Shown here piece by piece: positions 22,167 through 33,969 of a stretch of 64,000 nucleotides of DNA. The notes under the pieces were generated by a model, which did not search any database, was not told the DNA's origin, and was given only the letters and a program-made list of their open reading frames with translations. Origin of the DNA: Owenia fusiformis (lineage: Eukaryota; Annelida; Polychaeta; Sabellida; Oweniidae); assembly GCA_903813345.2 (NCBI GenBank), contig CAIIXF020000001.1, positions 32,652,556-32,716,555 on the forward strand, given 5' to 3'. Position numbers and translations under genes: made by a program. The number at the start of each line of letters is the position of its first letter. Position 1 is the stretch's first letter.

Positions 22167-22400
22167 AGCGGGGGCGTAGCCAGCTTTCAGTCAGGTTGCC
22201 CGTGGGGCGATCGTGGCATGAGCAAGGCAAAAACAATTTTCTTCAAGATTTGTTTTGAATTTTACAAGAATTGATGCAACTGCCTTCAAAAGCGAGCTAG
22301 GCGCTTTCAATATATAGCATTTTAAAGCTCTTTTCTTCTATCCAATGGTTCTATTTTTATTGGTTATCGGGGTCGCACCCATCCCCCTGACTACGCCTAT
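22167..22400. mobile_element. small MITE with GGCGTAGCCAG / CTGACTACGCC ends
   Basis: GGGGGCGTAGCCAGC at about 22,169 and CCCCCTGACTACGCC at about 22,385 form imperfect inverted ends around ~230 bp of non-coding DNA. It is related to the CCCGTAGCCAG group. Confidence 0.6.
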
Positions 22401-23615
22401 GCATAGTACTGAACACAATAAAGTGCAGGCCGGGTTGCATTTTAAATGGATAATTGAGAATAATTACAATTACGCCCCGTAGCCTACATTAAAGGCGTAA
22501 TATGATATCAATTTGAAATTAAAAAACAGTATAATGCCTCCAATTAGTTTAATTTTCTGAGGATACAATGGGGAAATGAAGTTAATTTCGTCAAAGCTTG
22601 ATTGAACTATATCAGAAATCCCGAAACTTGATTACATTTGCTTTCAAAATGTTTGCTCTTTCCAAATATCATGGACGTTGATTGCAATTATGTTCGATGA
22701 AATATCAAACTGCTATCAAATGCAGGCTTATTATGGGTTAAAAGTTTGCAATGCCATGCAAGTTTCTTTGATTCCCATGATACTCCAAGATGACACTACA
22801 TAGGTATAACCTATAATAATCATTACTCAAAGTACTATTAATCTGCCTGTGTGAACGTCGAACACCGACCGCCAAACATCGATCGTTCACAAAAAAAGTT
22901 GGAGACAAAATGTGTCTACTTGTGGTGGGGTGACATAGAAATAAGACCCCCCCCCCTCCCAAACAGTTCCTAGATTATTAAGGTTTAATATACTTCAAGG
23001 TTCTTGCATTTGTTTATAATGAGGATAAAACCCTCGTTCCCTTATTGAAGTTTCACGAGATCATGAAGCCTGAATAGTTGATTTCACTTTGTCAAAAGTC
23101 ACGGATGATTGCTGTTGGATAGGAATGAAATAAATAAGAAAAAACTAGCCTATTGAATGTCTGTGCGAATGGTATCAAACAATTTCGATTTCTCAAAAGT
23201 TGCTTTTCCTCTCACTTCCTTTAATCTATAATCACATATTAATATTGGATCAATACAGACTCGATTTCCTCTGCCCGACAATACCATTGCAGTGTACATG
23301 TAATGACGGGAAACGGTCGCTGGAATAAGCAATCAGACGTCTCAATTTGTTGAACGTTTGATTTTGTTGAATGTTACTAGAAAACAAGGCGTAATTCTGA
23401 TTTTGATATTGTTGCAATGCACATAATGATAAAGCATAGTTCAGCATTTCAAGTCATGACTATGAGGAATCTACATGCATAGTTCATTTGATAAAGGGGA
23501 AGGGGTGGAGTAGATAATTTCTGACTGCCAAGTACCTCTCAAGAAGCTCCATCATACTAAACCCTTCACCCACGCAAACACGCACTCAGTCCATGTTTGG
23601 TAGGGAAATACAAAC

Positions 23616-24040
23616 GGATCAGGCCCCCCGGGGGGGGGGGGTAAACTGCACCCCCTGAAGACAGGTTTCTGACGGGCCCGACCCCTGACCCCCCGGCAAA
23701 AGCAGGTTATGAATAATGTAGCCAGTCCATTTTAGTTTCTCAGAGATATCTTTGAAGAATTCTCAACTTATCAAGACAGATAACAATATAAAATGTAAAT
23801 GGCAAAATAATCTGATCTGATTTTGCTTGCAATTTGTCACCCATATGAAAAGATGCCTTTAACAGTCTAATTTCACAGTTATCCAATAAAAATCCCCTTG
23901 GCAAAAGCAGGCCGCTGCTTATACTTTAGGCTTTAAAGTGTGTAGTCGGTCCATGATAGTGTCTGGGAGTTGTCTCTGAAGAATTCTCAACATATCAAGA
24001 TAAGAGATGATAATATAAAATGTAGATGGCAAAATAAAAC
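23616..24040 (+). repeat. ~140-bp direct repeat pair and a C/G run
   Basis: GGCAAAAGCAGG ... GAAGAATTCTCAAC ... ATATAAAATGTAAATGGCAAAATAA occurs at 23,695-23,815 and, with an inserted stretch, at 23,899-24,040. Just upstream, at 23,623-23,641, is a CCCCCC then G12 junction. Confidence 0.75.
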
Positions 24041-25750
24041 GGCATGCACCCCTAAACATACATATGCTCATTAATTAATATGGTCACAAGCAACAGAAGG
24101 ATAATCTTTAAATGGTCGCAACGCATAATCTATTTTAGCTGATATCAAGTTATTTCTTACTCATGCGACAAAACGGAAAATGGTTTAGAAAATAAATCAA
24201 TAAGATCAACGTTATATTATATATAATGTTGAAAACAAAACAAATAGTAAAAAATCTTATTCTAATTTAATTCCTAAATCAAATCTCAACCCTCCAGACA
24301 CCGGTGACATCTGACCGCATTTGAAAGACTTTATCTAATTTAAACAATCAAATCAAATCAAAAGTAAAAACATGCAAACGGGTATAACTGCTTATTTGAG
24401 AATATCCGAGGAAACTACATCGCCGTTGAATACCCTGAAATGAAATCTGCTTATGATAAGTTATTCTTTTTATACCATGGTCAGAGCAATATCTCAGTAT
24501 ATAATAGTAGGTGATAAATCACATATTTGGGATATGGATGATATTGGGATTAGAGGGATGATATGGATATCAACCCGGGTATTTATTCAAAAATTTTCAT
24601 TTTTCCAAAAATATGCGTTCCCTCAGGAGATATTAATATCATGTGATATTCTCCATATCAAATCCCTCCTGGTGAATAACTACATATACTTTCAACTAAT
24701 TTAACAATGAAACGGAAACACAATGCATGCCAAACATTATCTATTGTTATATTATTGTTATTGCATAGTTTGCACTTGTCCAGCGACTGTGTTTCTCAAA
24801 CCCAACATGGGATAAAGCTTTTTAGGGTTAACACGTCAGACTTAACACGTCGCTTGAGGCAAGATGCATAAACTATATAATTCCACGGCTATAACTTGAA
24901 GAACGCCACTGTTGTGTCTGTGCCCCTGTAGGATGAACCTACAAAACAGAATAATATATAATTACATTATGAAAAGGGGAAGTCCCAAACACATCAACCC
25001 AAACATCCCCATATCTGCAACAAAACAATGATAAACCAAAGTCAGTAAGTAGTAGTTGTACCATGAATGCATGTAAATGTAGCTTTGGGGAAAGATGATA
25101 AAACGCAAAATATAAATTAATCTGACAGGAAATTTAGGGAAGGCCTTGATTATAATTAAACGTAAAAGCAAAAGTTGACCATTCCATCTTGGTGGTTATC
25201 ATGACAAATGAATGTTCATTCGAAGACGACCACTGAATCCAAATCCAGTTCACTAAAACTATGTATTATATACAAATAAACTAAATCACTATAACTATAA
25301 TAAATTAATAACGCCAATTAATAAATAGATTACGTGTTTTATATTAGTTCATTGACATTAACTACCACGTTCGAACACAATACTCCTGATTTCAATATGA
25401 TCATAAATATGTCCCACTCGTATAATAAATATATATCTGTCTCAATCGTGATTTGCCCCCGTTGTCAGAAATTATATTTTATAAAGGCGTTATTTATTAA
25501 TGATCAGTGAAAATATGTGTCGATCGACGGAACGTCGGGTCATATATAACAAACGAAAATTGTACGAAACATTTCAAATATGTGAAGTATTTTGAGCTGG
25601 CTTATATTTGTTAAAAGTCAATGTCTAAATACTGTGTTTGAAGAGTAGGATTATAAAGTATTTATACGTTTGACGTACAATCTAAATCTACAGATATCAG
25701 ACTAAAAAATAATCTGTCCCCATTGTAATTTACCCTGTCTCAAGTTACTC
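24041..25750. other. interior of the 7.2-kb element, no gene
   Basis: AT-rich sequence with only short, featureless ORFs. The words AACACGTCAGACTTAACACG near 24,830 form a short direct repeat. Confidence 0.45.
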
Positions 25751-25890
25751 TGCCGATCGGCGCAACATTCGATGAACCGACAGAATTCCCCGCTGCAACG
25801 ATCGGTGCATCAATCGGTGCATCGAACGTGCCGATCGATGCACCGAAATGGGTGCACCGATCGATGCACCGAAGTTCTCCGCCGCGATGC
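25751..25890 (-). repeat. right subterminal CpG-rich array
   Basis: CGATCGGTGCATCAATCGGT, CGATCGATGCACCGAA (twice) and related words are packed into 140 bases. They mirror the array at 18,712-18,897, and both sit just inside the terminal inverted repeats. Confidence 0.85.
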
Positions 25891-25925
25891 ATAATTATAA
25901 GATCTTCGGCAAGACCTGTACTGTA

Positions 25926-26012
25926 GTAGGAGGCGCATTCAATAATGGCCTAAGAAATGAAAAGAAGGAGGAATTATGGGCAGAAACATCAAACAGCATT
26001 CACATTGTTGTT
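25926..26012 (+). pseudogene. SANT/Myb-like exon, 3' part
   Basis: Directly after the right TA the frame reads VGGAFNNGLRNEKKEELWAE and then TSNSIHIVV before running into the N gap. In Myb_DNA-bind_5-like proteins the K-D-I ... F-N-N-G-x-x-N-x-x-K-K-x-x-x-W pattern spans exactly this junction, so this is the continuation of 18,621-18,686. No stop lies in either half, meaning the gene was intact, or nearly so, when the element landed. The remainder of the gene is hidden or lost in the gap. Confidence 0.7.
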
Positions 26013-26512
26013 NNNNNNNNNNNNNNNNNNNNNNNNNNNNNNNNNNNNNNNNNNNNNNNNNNNNNNNNNNNNNNNNNNNNNNNNNNNNNNNNNNNNNNNN
26101 NNNNNNNNNNNNNNNNNNNNNNNNNNNNNNNNNNNNNNNNNNNNNNNNNNNNNNNNNNNNNNNNNNNNNNNNNNNNNNNNNNNNNNNNNNNNNNNNNNNN
26201 NNNNNNNNNNNNNNNNNNNNNNNNNNNNNNNNNNNNNNNNNNNNNNNNNNNNNNNNNNNNNNNNNNNNNNNNNNNNNNNNNNNNNNNNNNNNNNNNNNNN
26301 NNNNNNNNNNNNNNNNNNNNNNNNNNNNNNNNNNNNNNNNNNNNNNNNNNNNNNNNNNNNNNNNNNNNNNNNNNNNNNNNNNNNNNNNNNNNNNNNNNNN
26401 NNNNNNNNNNNNNNNNNNNNNNNNNNNNNNNNNNNNNNNNNNNNNNNNNNNNNNNNNNNNNNNNNNNNNNNNNNNNNNNNNNNNNNNNNNNNNNNNNNNN
26501 NNNNNNNNNNNN
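26013..26512. other. assembly gap of 500 N
   Basis: Exactly 500 unknown bases, a conventional placeholder, so the real length is unknown. Apparent ORFs spanning it are meaningless. Confidence 0.99.
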
Positions 26513-29039
26513 GCAAGTTTGTCAAAGTCATTTCCGCATGTGATATTGGGTCAATTGGATTGACCACAAGACATGAGCTACACAAATGACACCTTGAACT
26601 GTGGAATGACTATGCCAACTTATATAAAATGTCATTTACCTTTAATGAGATAACTCACCTCATAAAAGGTACAGTCCTGTGTATATATATAATTTACATC
26701 GAAAGTTTAAGGTATCTGCTGACTTTACAGTCCCAATGTAGAGTTTGAAAACATGTTTTTTTCATATATTTACTATTAATCATGACTTAAAAATGAATTA
26801 AAGAAATTTTTGAAAAGATGTTTTTGAAATGAAAGTTGTCAGCTTTTCATGTCTTAAATTCCAAGTTTCCCGCCATTTTTCAAATAAAGTTGAACTTTTT
26901 TAATCATCAAATATTTTACTATACAGTGCAAGAAAGTATTATCTTCTTACAGCAATATAAAGATTGAACAAATGACACACTATTTCAATAATAAAATGTC
27001 ATATCTGATGTGCCAATCCAATGTTTTAGCATATCGAATATATTTTGCAACCCTAGTGACCTCATCGTGACATCATTTAGGCGGCAACATTTCTCCATGT
27101 CTATCTTTTTCTATGCTAAACTAAAAAATAAACCAATGTTGACTGTCTAACCAGGTTAATATTATAAAGGATAGTCTATAGAAGACTTTTAATTTCCCCA
27201 AAACTTTGACATTATTTGACTTCTGACAAACGGCGATATCGAAAACAAACGGCGATTTAGGGCGCTCGCCCCCTGCTATTGAAAGCCCAGAATTAGAAAA
27301 ATAGGCAATTTTTGTCATTTTTCTTGCTTATTTTATATTTGTAGCTTCAAGCAAAATATGATAACTTTAACAGCTCAAAAGAGTATTCTAACAACATTCC
27401 TAATAAGCTATGTGTGATATTGTAATAATCTATTATAGTGATGAAGTGCTATTTTCTAATTTTAATATGACTTTATAGTGCCCTACCCCTGGTAAATAGA
27501 AAAAAGTTGGTGTTGTTTCCTCTGGTTTTAACATTTTATTGACTTCTTAGTTGAAGAGACAATCAATTTTGTCAGTTTACCATGAGTAGCTTTACAATGG
27601 TTAACTATTCCCATGAATAGAGGGTTGGGACCTCAAAAATACCAGAACTGTTATGTGGCATCCTTGGGCAACCCTCTTCAGAGCATTTTCCTTACACTCC
27701 GATAAAATCTGCAGGGGATACTATAAGAAACCTATATATCTTAGATACTAATGAAGATACTGACTTCAAATTTTCAGGATTTGGTCCTGGTATGATAGGT
27801 AATCTGACAAAAAGAAAAATTCTGTTGCCATAGTAACAAGAATACCACACCATTTGTTTCCTAAGAAATGTGTTTTAAGAGGTTTTGTCATTCTCTTCAT
27901 ATTTCCAATTCTAAATATGTCTACAATGTGGGATGATTAAAATTATTGTAAAATAATCTTTTCTATTGTTCATGCAATGTTTCTAAAACGGAAGTTGCAT
28001 TGCGACACATAGATCATAGAAAATCCTGGGATGATCGCTCTATTTGTCAGGAAATTAAAATGGAAACTGAAAAATGAGTTTCTTCCCACTGAATAGCAAT
28101 TTGGTAGACCATGGCTGACACACACACGAGAAAACGTTTAACAGTTCTATGTCATTTTGTTGTTATTTTTTTATTTAGCGTGCACTGGGACTTATAACAC
28201 CTAATGCCGAGTCTACTCCAACTGCAAAGGAAGGCAAGATTTTAATAATGAACAATAAATTTCATACATCTCAACAAATATGGCCTAAGATTTGGACAAT
28301 GATGAGGAAACTCTGAGGGAAATTTAGACGAAACATTAATGTGAGTGGTCCAAAAATAACACTTACATGTTTTGGAAAAGTTATGCTCTCGGGTGAATCA
28401 GTGCTCATTTAAGGATAGTCTGAGTCAGGTGAATTTTTTAACCTCCCCAAACCCCCAAATTTTGACAATTTTTGAAAAGTGGCAAACAACAAGTTCAATA
28501 TGGCTACTTCGCTTCGATGGCATAAAGATATGGTACGATCTCAGGTCAATCAATAAATTTCACAAGTGACACTCTATCTTATGCAGAAGACATGTCAAAA
28601 ATCTGGTGGAAATAACTTTGTCACTCCTGATTTGACTCTGGAAAGGTTCAGATAAGCTATCACAAACAATTTCAGACAGTTATATCTTTGATTATGACCA
28701 TTTTTTGACCATGAAGACAGGTATACAGGGATAATAATTTCAATCAGACTTGGAGATATTTCGCTAGCAATCAACCCATCAATATATTTTTTCAAAGTTG
28801 TTGACCTCATTTTCACCAAAAATGTAATTATTTTTTACAATGTTTAATACATCTACTATTCTTTATTTTAATGTATCAAATAGCTCTTGAAAGGAAAACT
28901 GAATTCCCCTAAGGTTAGTGTTCCCCATGTTATTTCCCCATTGAAAAAATTCATGCTATCCATTGGTTTCAGTTCATTTTGGTAATCCAAATTCAGTATC
29001 TTTAAAGTCTCTGGAGCAATCCACTTTTCCTCATAGGAA
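26513..29039. other. intergenic, no gene recognised
   Basis: No continuation of the SANT/Myb-like domain and no other domain was seen after the gap. Short ORFs at 27,121-27,318, 28,372-28,569 and 28,595-28,819 have no recognisable content. Confidence 0.45.
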
Positions 29040-29332
29040 ATAGAACATGTCTCAAAGCATATTCTAATTATGCATTCAACAATATAATTAAGGCTTGCTT
29101 TTTGGTTAAAATTAGGTCAACATTTTTAGTAAAAAGTATGTTGATTGGTCCATTCCCTTTAATATCACCATGGGCTTTCTAGTTGAAATCGAATATGTCT
29201 CAAAGCACATTCTAATTATGCATTCAACAATATAATTAAAGGTTGCATTTTTGGTAAAATTAGGTCAACATTTTTAGTAAAAAGTATGTTGATTGGGCCA
29301 TTCCTGTAATATCACTTAGGTCTGATTAATTC
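29040..29332 (+). repeat. ~149-bp tandem duplication
   Basis: ATGTCTCAAAGCATATTCTA through GTATGTTGATTGGTCCATTCC (about 29,047-29,157) repeats at about 29,196-29,306 with few changes. Confidence 0.9.
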
Positions 29333-31309
29333 CATTATCATTATATTTACTTTTCTTGAAGATAATGAATAGATATACCCATGTTCATGGTAAAAATAAT
29401 ATTCATAATTCAAGTTAGAATTGTCTGAAATTGTTTGGGATAACCTACATGCTCCTTTATGTAAATACTATCAAATGCTTTAGTCATGACAGTTGAAGTA
29501 AACTGAAGTCTTGGTATTTAAAGGCAGAATCAGATCTATATAGAGTAAACAAAATTGAAAGCAACATGTGAAGTTGACCTACCAATGTATTTCTTACAAT
29601 CTCAAATATAATATCTCCAAAAAGATCCACAATATGTTATTAATTGGTAATGTTGTTTAAAATTCAAAGTGTAAAAATGTTCAAATTCTCCCAAATAATA
29701 ATAATAAATAAGTTACACTAAGTTATACAAGTGTGAGGCACCATCTGTGTCTGGAGTTAGTGATGTTGGCACTGTTTGACAATGTTACCACCAATAATAA
29801 GAAGCAAGTATTGGCTACAATGCTTGTACATGGCTCCACTCATACAGCTATCGAGCAAGAGGCAAACCTGGTCTGATATTATGCATATTGCAGCTAGGTT
29901 GACTACCTTGGAAACATCTGGCTGTGATGCATCATGGCTTAATGAGGACTCTGCTATATGGTCAGATGATGAGAACTAACAGTTTTACGGAACTTTTGCC
30001 ATGTTTTGCACATTGTAAATGACCCTTCTGAACGGGTTGTTAAGGTATATACCAGGAGGTTACGTGGGACACTGTAGTACATTACTTATGCATGATGACC
30101 ACCACAGTCTAGTTGCTCAAATGAGATCAATTGATGATTATAATGTTTAGACTTTATGTCAATGTCCAGACTGTATGCCAACCTCTCTAATATGTGATTA
30201 CACTAGATTTCATGATGAAACATGTACTAAATTGAAAACTTACATATAAAATATCTTAAGTCCTATACTCTAGTAATAAATGAATTAGAATGTCACCTAA
30301 ACTTGAATTATTGAAAGTGGAACCTGTCTATAAATTATGGACAGATTTTTATTGAACGTCAAATTGACATTTATTTACGCCTTCTGAGCGACTTAAAGAG
30401 ACTCTATTGAGACTTCTCTGTGGCATTTTTTCTTTATTCCTTTTTGTTTTGAATTTTTAACACCATAATATTAACTAACTACTCAATATGCAACTTTTCA
30501 CCACGTAGAATTTTAAAATATCAAGTTTGAAAATTCCATTTTTATAATGGAGCTCAATGGGAAAAACTACATAATTTGAATTATTTTCAAACGTAGCGGC
30601 GCGATTTTGATAAAATTGACAGATATAATAAATATTGGTAAGACAAAATGTTTGATGAAAAATGAAGAAAATTCACCGTCCTGGTTACGCAAACTATAGA
30701 AAAATCTGAAATAATCATTAAAACCTGTAAAAATAGATTGAAGGGGGTGATATTCATTTTTAATGTGCCTTTCACTACTACAGGGTAACCATAATTTTGG
30801 TACTGATTTGATTTTTCAATGACAATCATTTCTATAGTGTATAGTCAGTTTAAATAATACAATTGCTATATTTCTTTACTGAACAGTGCAATCATTTATT
30901 TATTTATCAACAGTAATGCAAACTACATATTATACAGTTAGTAAAATATTAAAATAATTCTATTAAAACTAAAGCATTGAGATGATACTTAAATAATTAC
31001 ATATTATATTGATAGGCATATTATATTATAGGATTTAAGCGAATGATGACTCAACTTGTAGATGATTAAATTTAACATATGTCCTGATTTAAGACTATGA
31101 ATGAGGGTGGTAGTCCGAATTCAAAGCCTAAACTAGAAGACATAAGTGAATTGAAGCATCCACTATTCATTGAATCATGTGCTTTAATTCAATTTCACAC
31201 GTTGCAAAATATTTTTTACAATTTCACTTAACAGAATGATATTTTTTCAAAGATATGTTGTACTTTTAGAATCATTTGCTTCAAAGAATTGAACTATGGC
31301 GGCCTTTAC
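29333..31309. other. intergenic; one weakly coding-like patch
   Basis: Around 29,760-30,060 base composition is more balanced, and short frames (such as DNVTTNNKKQVLATMLVHGS, and NDPSERVVKVYTRRLRGTL on the + strand) look like a decayed coding sequence, but no family can be named. The rest is AT-rich with nothing seen. Confidence 0.35.
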
Positions 31310-31800
31310 TCGTTATTTTACGATTTTTGCTGTAACTCGAAAAGTAGTCGAGCGATTTTGTTCATATTTGGTATATGAATACTATAATCATGGCACACTG
31401 TCTAATGACTCTTCTGGTAGAAGGCGGCCATTTTAACGTATTTTACTATAACACGAAAAGTAGTGGAGAGATTTTGTTCATATTTGGTATGTGAATACTA
31501 TAAGCATGGCACACTGTCTAATGACACTTTTGGTAGAAGGCAGCCATTTTGAAAAATGGCCGTCATTTTAACGTATTTTACTATAACTCGAAAAGTAGTA
31601 GAGCGATTTTGTTCATATTTGATGCGTGAACACTATAAGCGTGGCACACTGTCTAATGACACTTTTGGTAGAAGGTGGCCATTTTGAAAAATGGCTGCCA
31701 TTTTTGCTGTATACTTTGTTTGTAAAAAAATGCCAGCCATGGCTGTTCGATGGGATTTGCTACACTTTGGTGTTGCTGTTGTCTAGTTGAAGGATGGATG
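31310..31800 (+). repeat. three tandem ~120-bp units and a shared 3' tail
   Basis: Units contain TATAACTCGAAAAGTAGT, GCGATTTTGTTCATATTTG, GGCACACTGTCTAATGAC and TAGAAGGCGGCCATTTT, near 31,320, 31,440 and 31,570. The tail (GTTCGATGGGATTTGCTACA to GTTGCTGTTGTCTAGTTGAA) is also present at 16,790-16,850, so this is a dispersed repeat with an expanded inner unit. Confidence 0.88.
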
Positions 31801-32870
31801 GACGGACAAATGGAGGGGTCTCTATAGCTTATCCCCTCATATTCGTTGGATTGAACAATTGTGAATATGGTTTGTTGGACAAATAAAACTGATTGAATGT
31901 CTAAAAGCAAATAATGAAGTGGTAATTTATTTAAAATCATTAAAATCTCAAACATGCTTGCTTTGGTCTAGTCACTTAATTCTATATACCTTATTAGATG
32001 CAGTGAAGGAGTTAAATCATTGGGATATGAATAAATCATGCAAAACATATTTTGTACATATTTTTCATCATTTAGGGTTACCCAGTAGTTTACAAGCTGA
32101 CCTTTGCAAATTATATTTCACTTACTATCCTCATTCGCTATCACGCTATCTAGTTTCTTTCCAAATTGGCCTGGATTGTCTGGTTTATTGGTTTTAGCGA
32201 ACCGTCCATTTCGTCGAACCATCATTTTGCTAAGGTTGTTTGTGATGAATATACAATATTCAGTTACATATAACTGCACAGCAACTTTATGCAAGCAGGT
32301 AATTGTGTGAGAGCACATAAAGTACACGAAGTATTGACCCACTTGTCTCAGTGAATCTTATAAACAGTGCATAAAGTTTTTTCTCACAGTTACTTATAGT
32401 GTAAGTTATTTTATTTCTATACAGTGTGGAATAGAGTTTATAAACTTTTACAGTTTCAAGCAGGTTTTAGTGTTTTCTGACCAATGATATGTTCAGACTT
32501 ATTCATTTCACGATTATGTAATACTGACCTACATATCTGTATAGCATATCTTTAAATATTAAATTTCTGTTCATAATGAGTAAATAATTTGAAGAGAATT
32601 ACTCCCAGTCAGTTTTCAATCATGATAGGAACTGGATGTGAACAGGTGAAATTATCATAATCATTAGTTCACCAACATTATAACATGTCTCTCATGCATA
32701 AAAATATATAGATAGACAATCTATTTAAGCTAATCTTCAGTGTCATTTGATGAATGACATTTGCTCTTATTCATTAAATCATTGACTGCAATACTCCAAT
32801 AATTCAATGAACTAAACGATTACTTCCTATTTATTTCTGCAAGTCATATCAGATCGTATCTTGAAAATAT
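31801..32870. other. intergenic, nothing recognised
   Basis: Short ORFs only (such as 31,919-32,197), with no known domain. Confidence 0.45.
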
Positions 32871-32873
32871 TAT

Positions 32874-33784
32874 GACGTGTCGCAAAAAGGTGGCGCATTT
32901 GTTTTTTAAGAGTATCGCGTGAATGTAACTTTGATTCCCCGGATTATAAGATAATATTCTAATTAAAGTTATATATCATTTTAAAGCTGTTTCGATGAAG
33001 ATTTTAGATCAACTACACTCCGTTCACATTTTTTGCGCGTTCGTTTTTAAAAAAGAGTTTTTTACCAAAACATCTGGCAAATATCCCATGTTGACACGTT
33101 ACATTTTGAATTATTTTTCGTCTTTAAACGCTCATAACTCAAACAATATATGACTATTATACTTATTTTTCGTCTTGATAAAGGTAGACGGAAGTTTTAT
33201 TTCAAAGGATGAATTTTAGTAAGCGTCCCATATTGTGACGTCATAGAGTCTGAAAAATAGAATCTGTTGACAGCGACCTTTTTGCTCATTTTTTGGTACC
33301 TTCAACTTTTCAGGTGTACATTAAACAAAAAATACGAGATAAATTTTTAATAAATCATACATGATTATTTTGCTCCTAAACTCTAGTTTATTAATAAATA
33401 GTTGATTTTGTTCACAAAAGTATGTGTTTTCTGTTGTATGTGGAAAAGTGGAGGACGAAAGGTTTTCAAAATTCAGTAAAATAGGGCTAATTTACGCCAT
33501 TCGCCTATTTTCAAGCACAGCAACACGTATATTTATTTCACCTAAAATATCAATTGATTCGTGTTTTATGATGCTCCTAGCCCATTAACAATATATATAT
33601 ATGATATCAGAGTTATTCGTCTAAAATGTTTTGAGATATAGAGGTAAATGTGGAGGACGAAAGGATTTTCATGTGTGTACATTTTTCTCAAAAACGTCAC
33701 ATTCTATCATGTTAAAAGCGAGGATCCTCTGGATTACGCCACAAAATGTGTAACAATGCGTGCGCGAGCTTTTTGCGACACGTC
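32874..33784. mobile_element. 911-bp non-autonomous DNA element, 16-bp perfect TIRs
   Basis: The left end GACGTGTCGCAAAAAG is the exact reverse complement of the right end CTTTTTGCGACACGTC (33,769-33,784). Flanking TAT at 32,871-32,873 and 33,785-33,787 is a plausible 3-bp target duplication. Inside, GTGGAGGACGAAAGG recurs at about 33,450 and 33,651. There is no ORF of note. The superfamily is not determined. Confidence 0.8.
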
Positions 33785-33969
33785 TATACTAAACATCGGA
33801 ATATAGAATTGATATCTTGGAGGAGCGTGACATATACATGTATATATATTCCAATGTATATGTCACATATTTCCCGCTGCGTATCTCCCGATCCAAATAT
33901 TCCCGGGAAAATGTTTTTTATTCAGTGTAGGAACAGTCAATTTGTTAAAATATCTTGCAAACCCTAATA

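Larger units (their letters stand above)
21336..22957. mobile_element. nested element with diverged inverted ends
   Basis: 21,336-21,455 (GTGTCACCATC ... TCTCCAACTTTTTGTG ... TGTTCGATGGTTTG ... CGGCGGTTGG) resembles the reverse complement of about 22,857-22,957 (TGTCACCCCA ... TCTCCAACTTTTTTTGTG ... GGCGGTCGGTGTTCG). The arms have many small differences, so the element is older than its host. It contains two further MITEs and no gene. The edges are approximate. Confidence 0.55.
18687..25923. mobile_element. 7,237-bp DNA element with TIRs and TA duplication
   Basis: The left end reads CAGTACAGGTCACGCCGAGG and the reverse complement of the right end reads CAGTACAGGTCTTGCCGAAG; 21 of the first 24 bases match. 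The flanks are TA (18,685-18,686) and TA (25,924-25,925), and the coding frame outside is continuous across the pair, so the boundaries are exact. TA duplication with CAGT ends fits Tc1/mariner. The 7-kb length and long CpG-rich subterminal arrays are not typical of that group. No transposase motif was found; all inner ORFs are short. It is therefore probably a non-autonomous carrier of nested MITEs. Confidence 0.85.

Noticed and set aside
25848-26589. Long ORFs across the N region on both strands
   Set aside because: They consist mostly of unknown bases; only the 87 bases before the gap carry SANT/Myb-like content.
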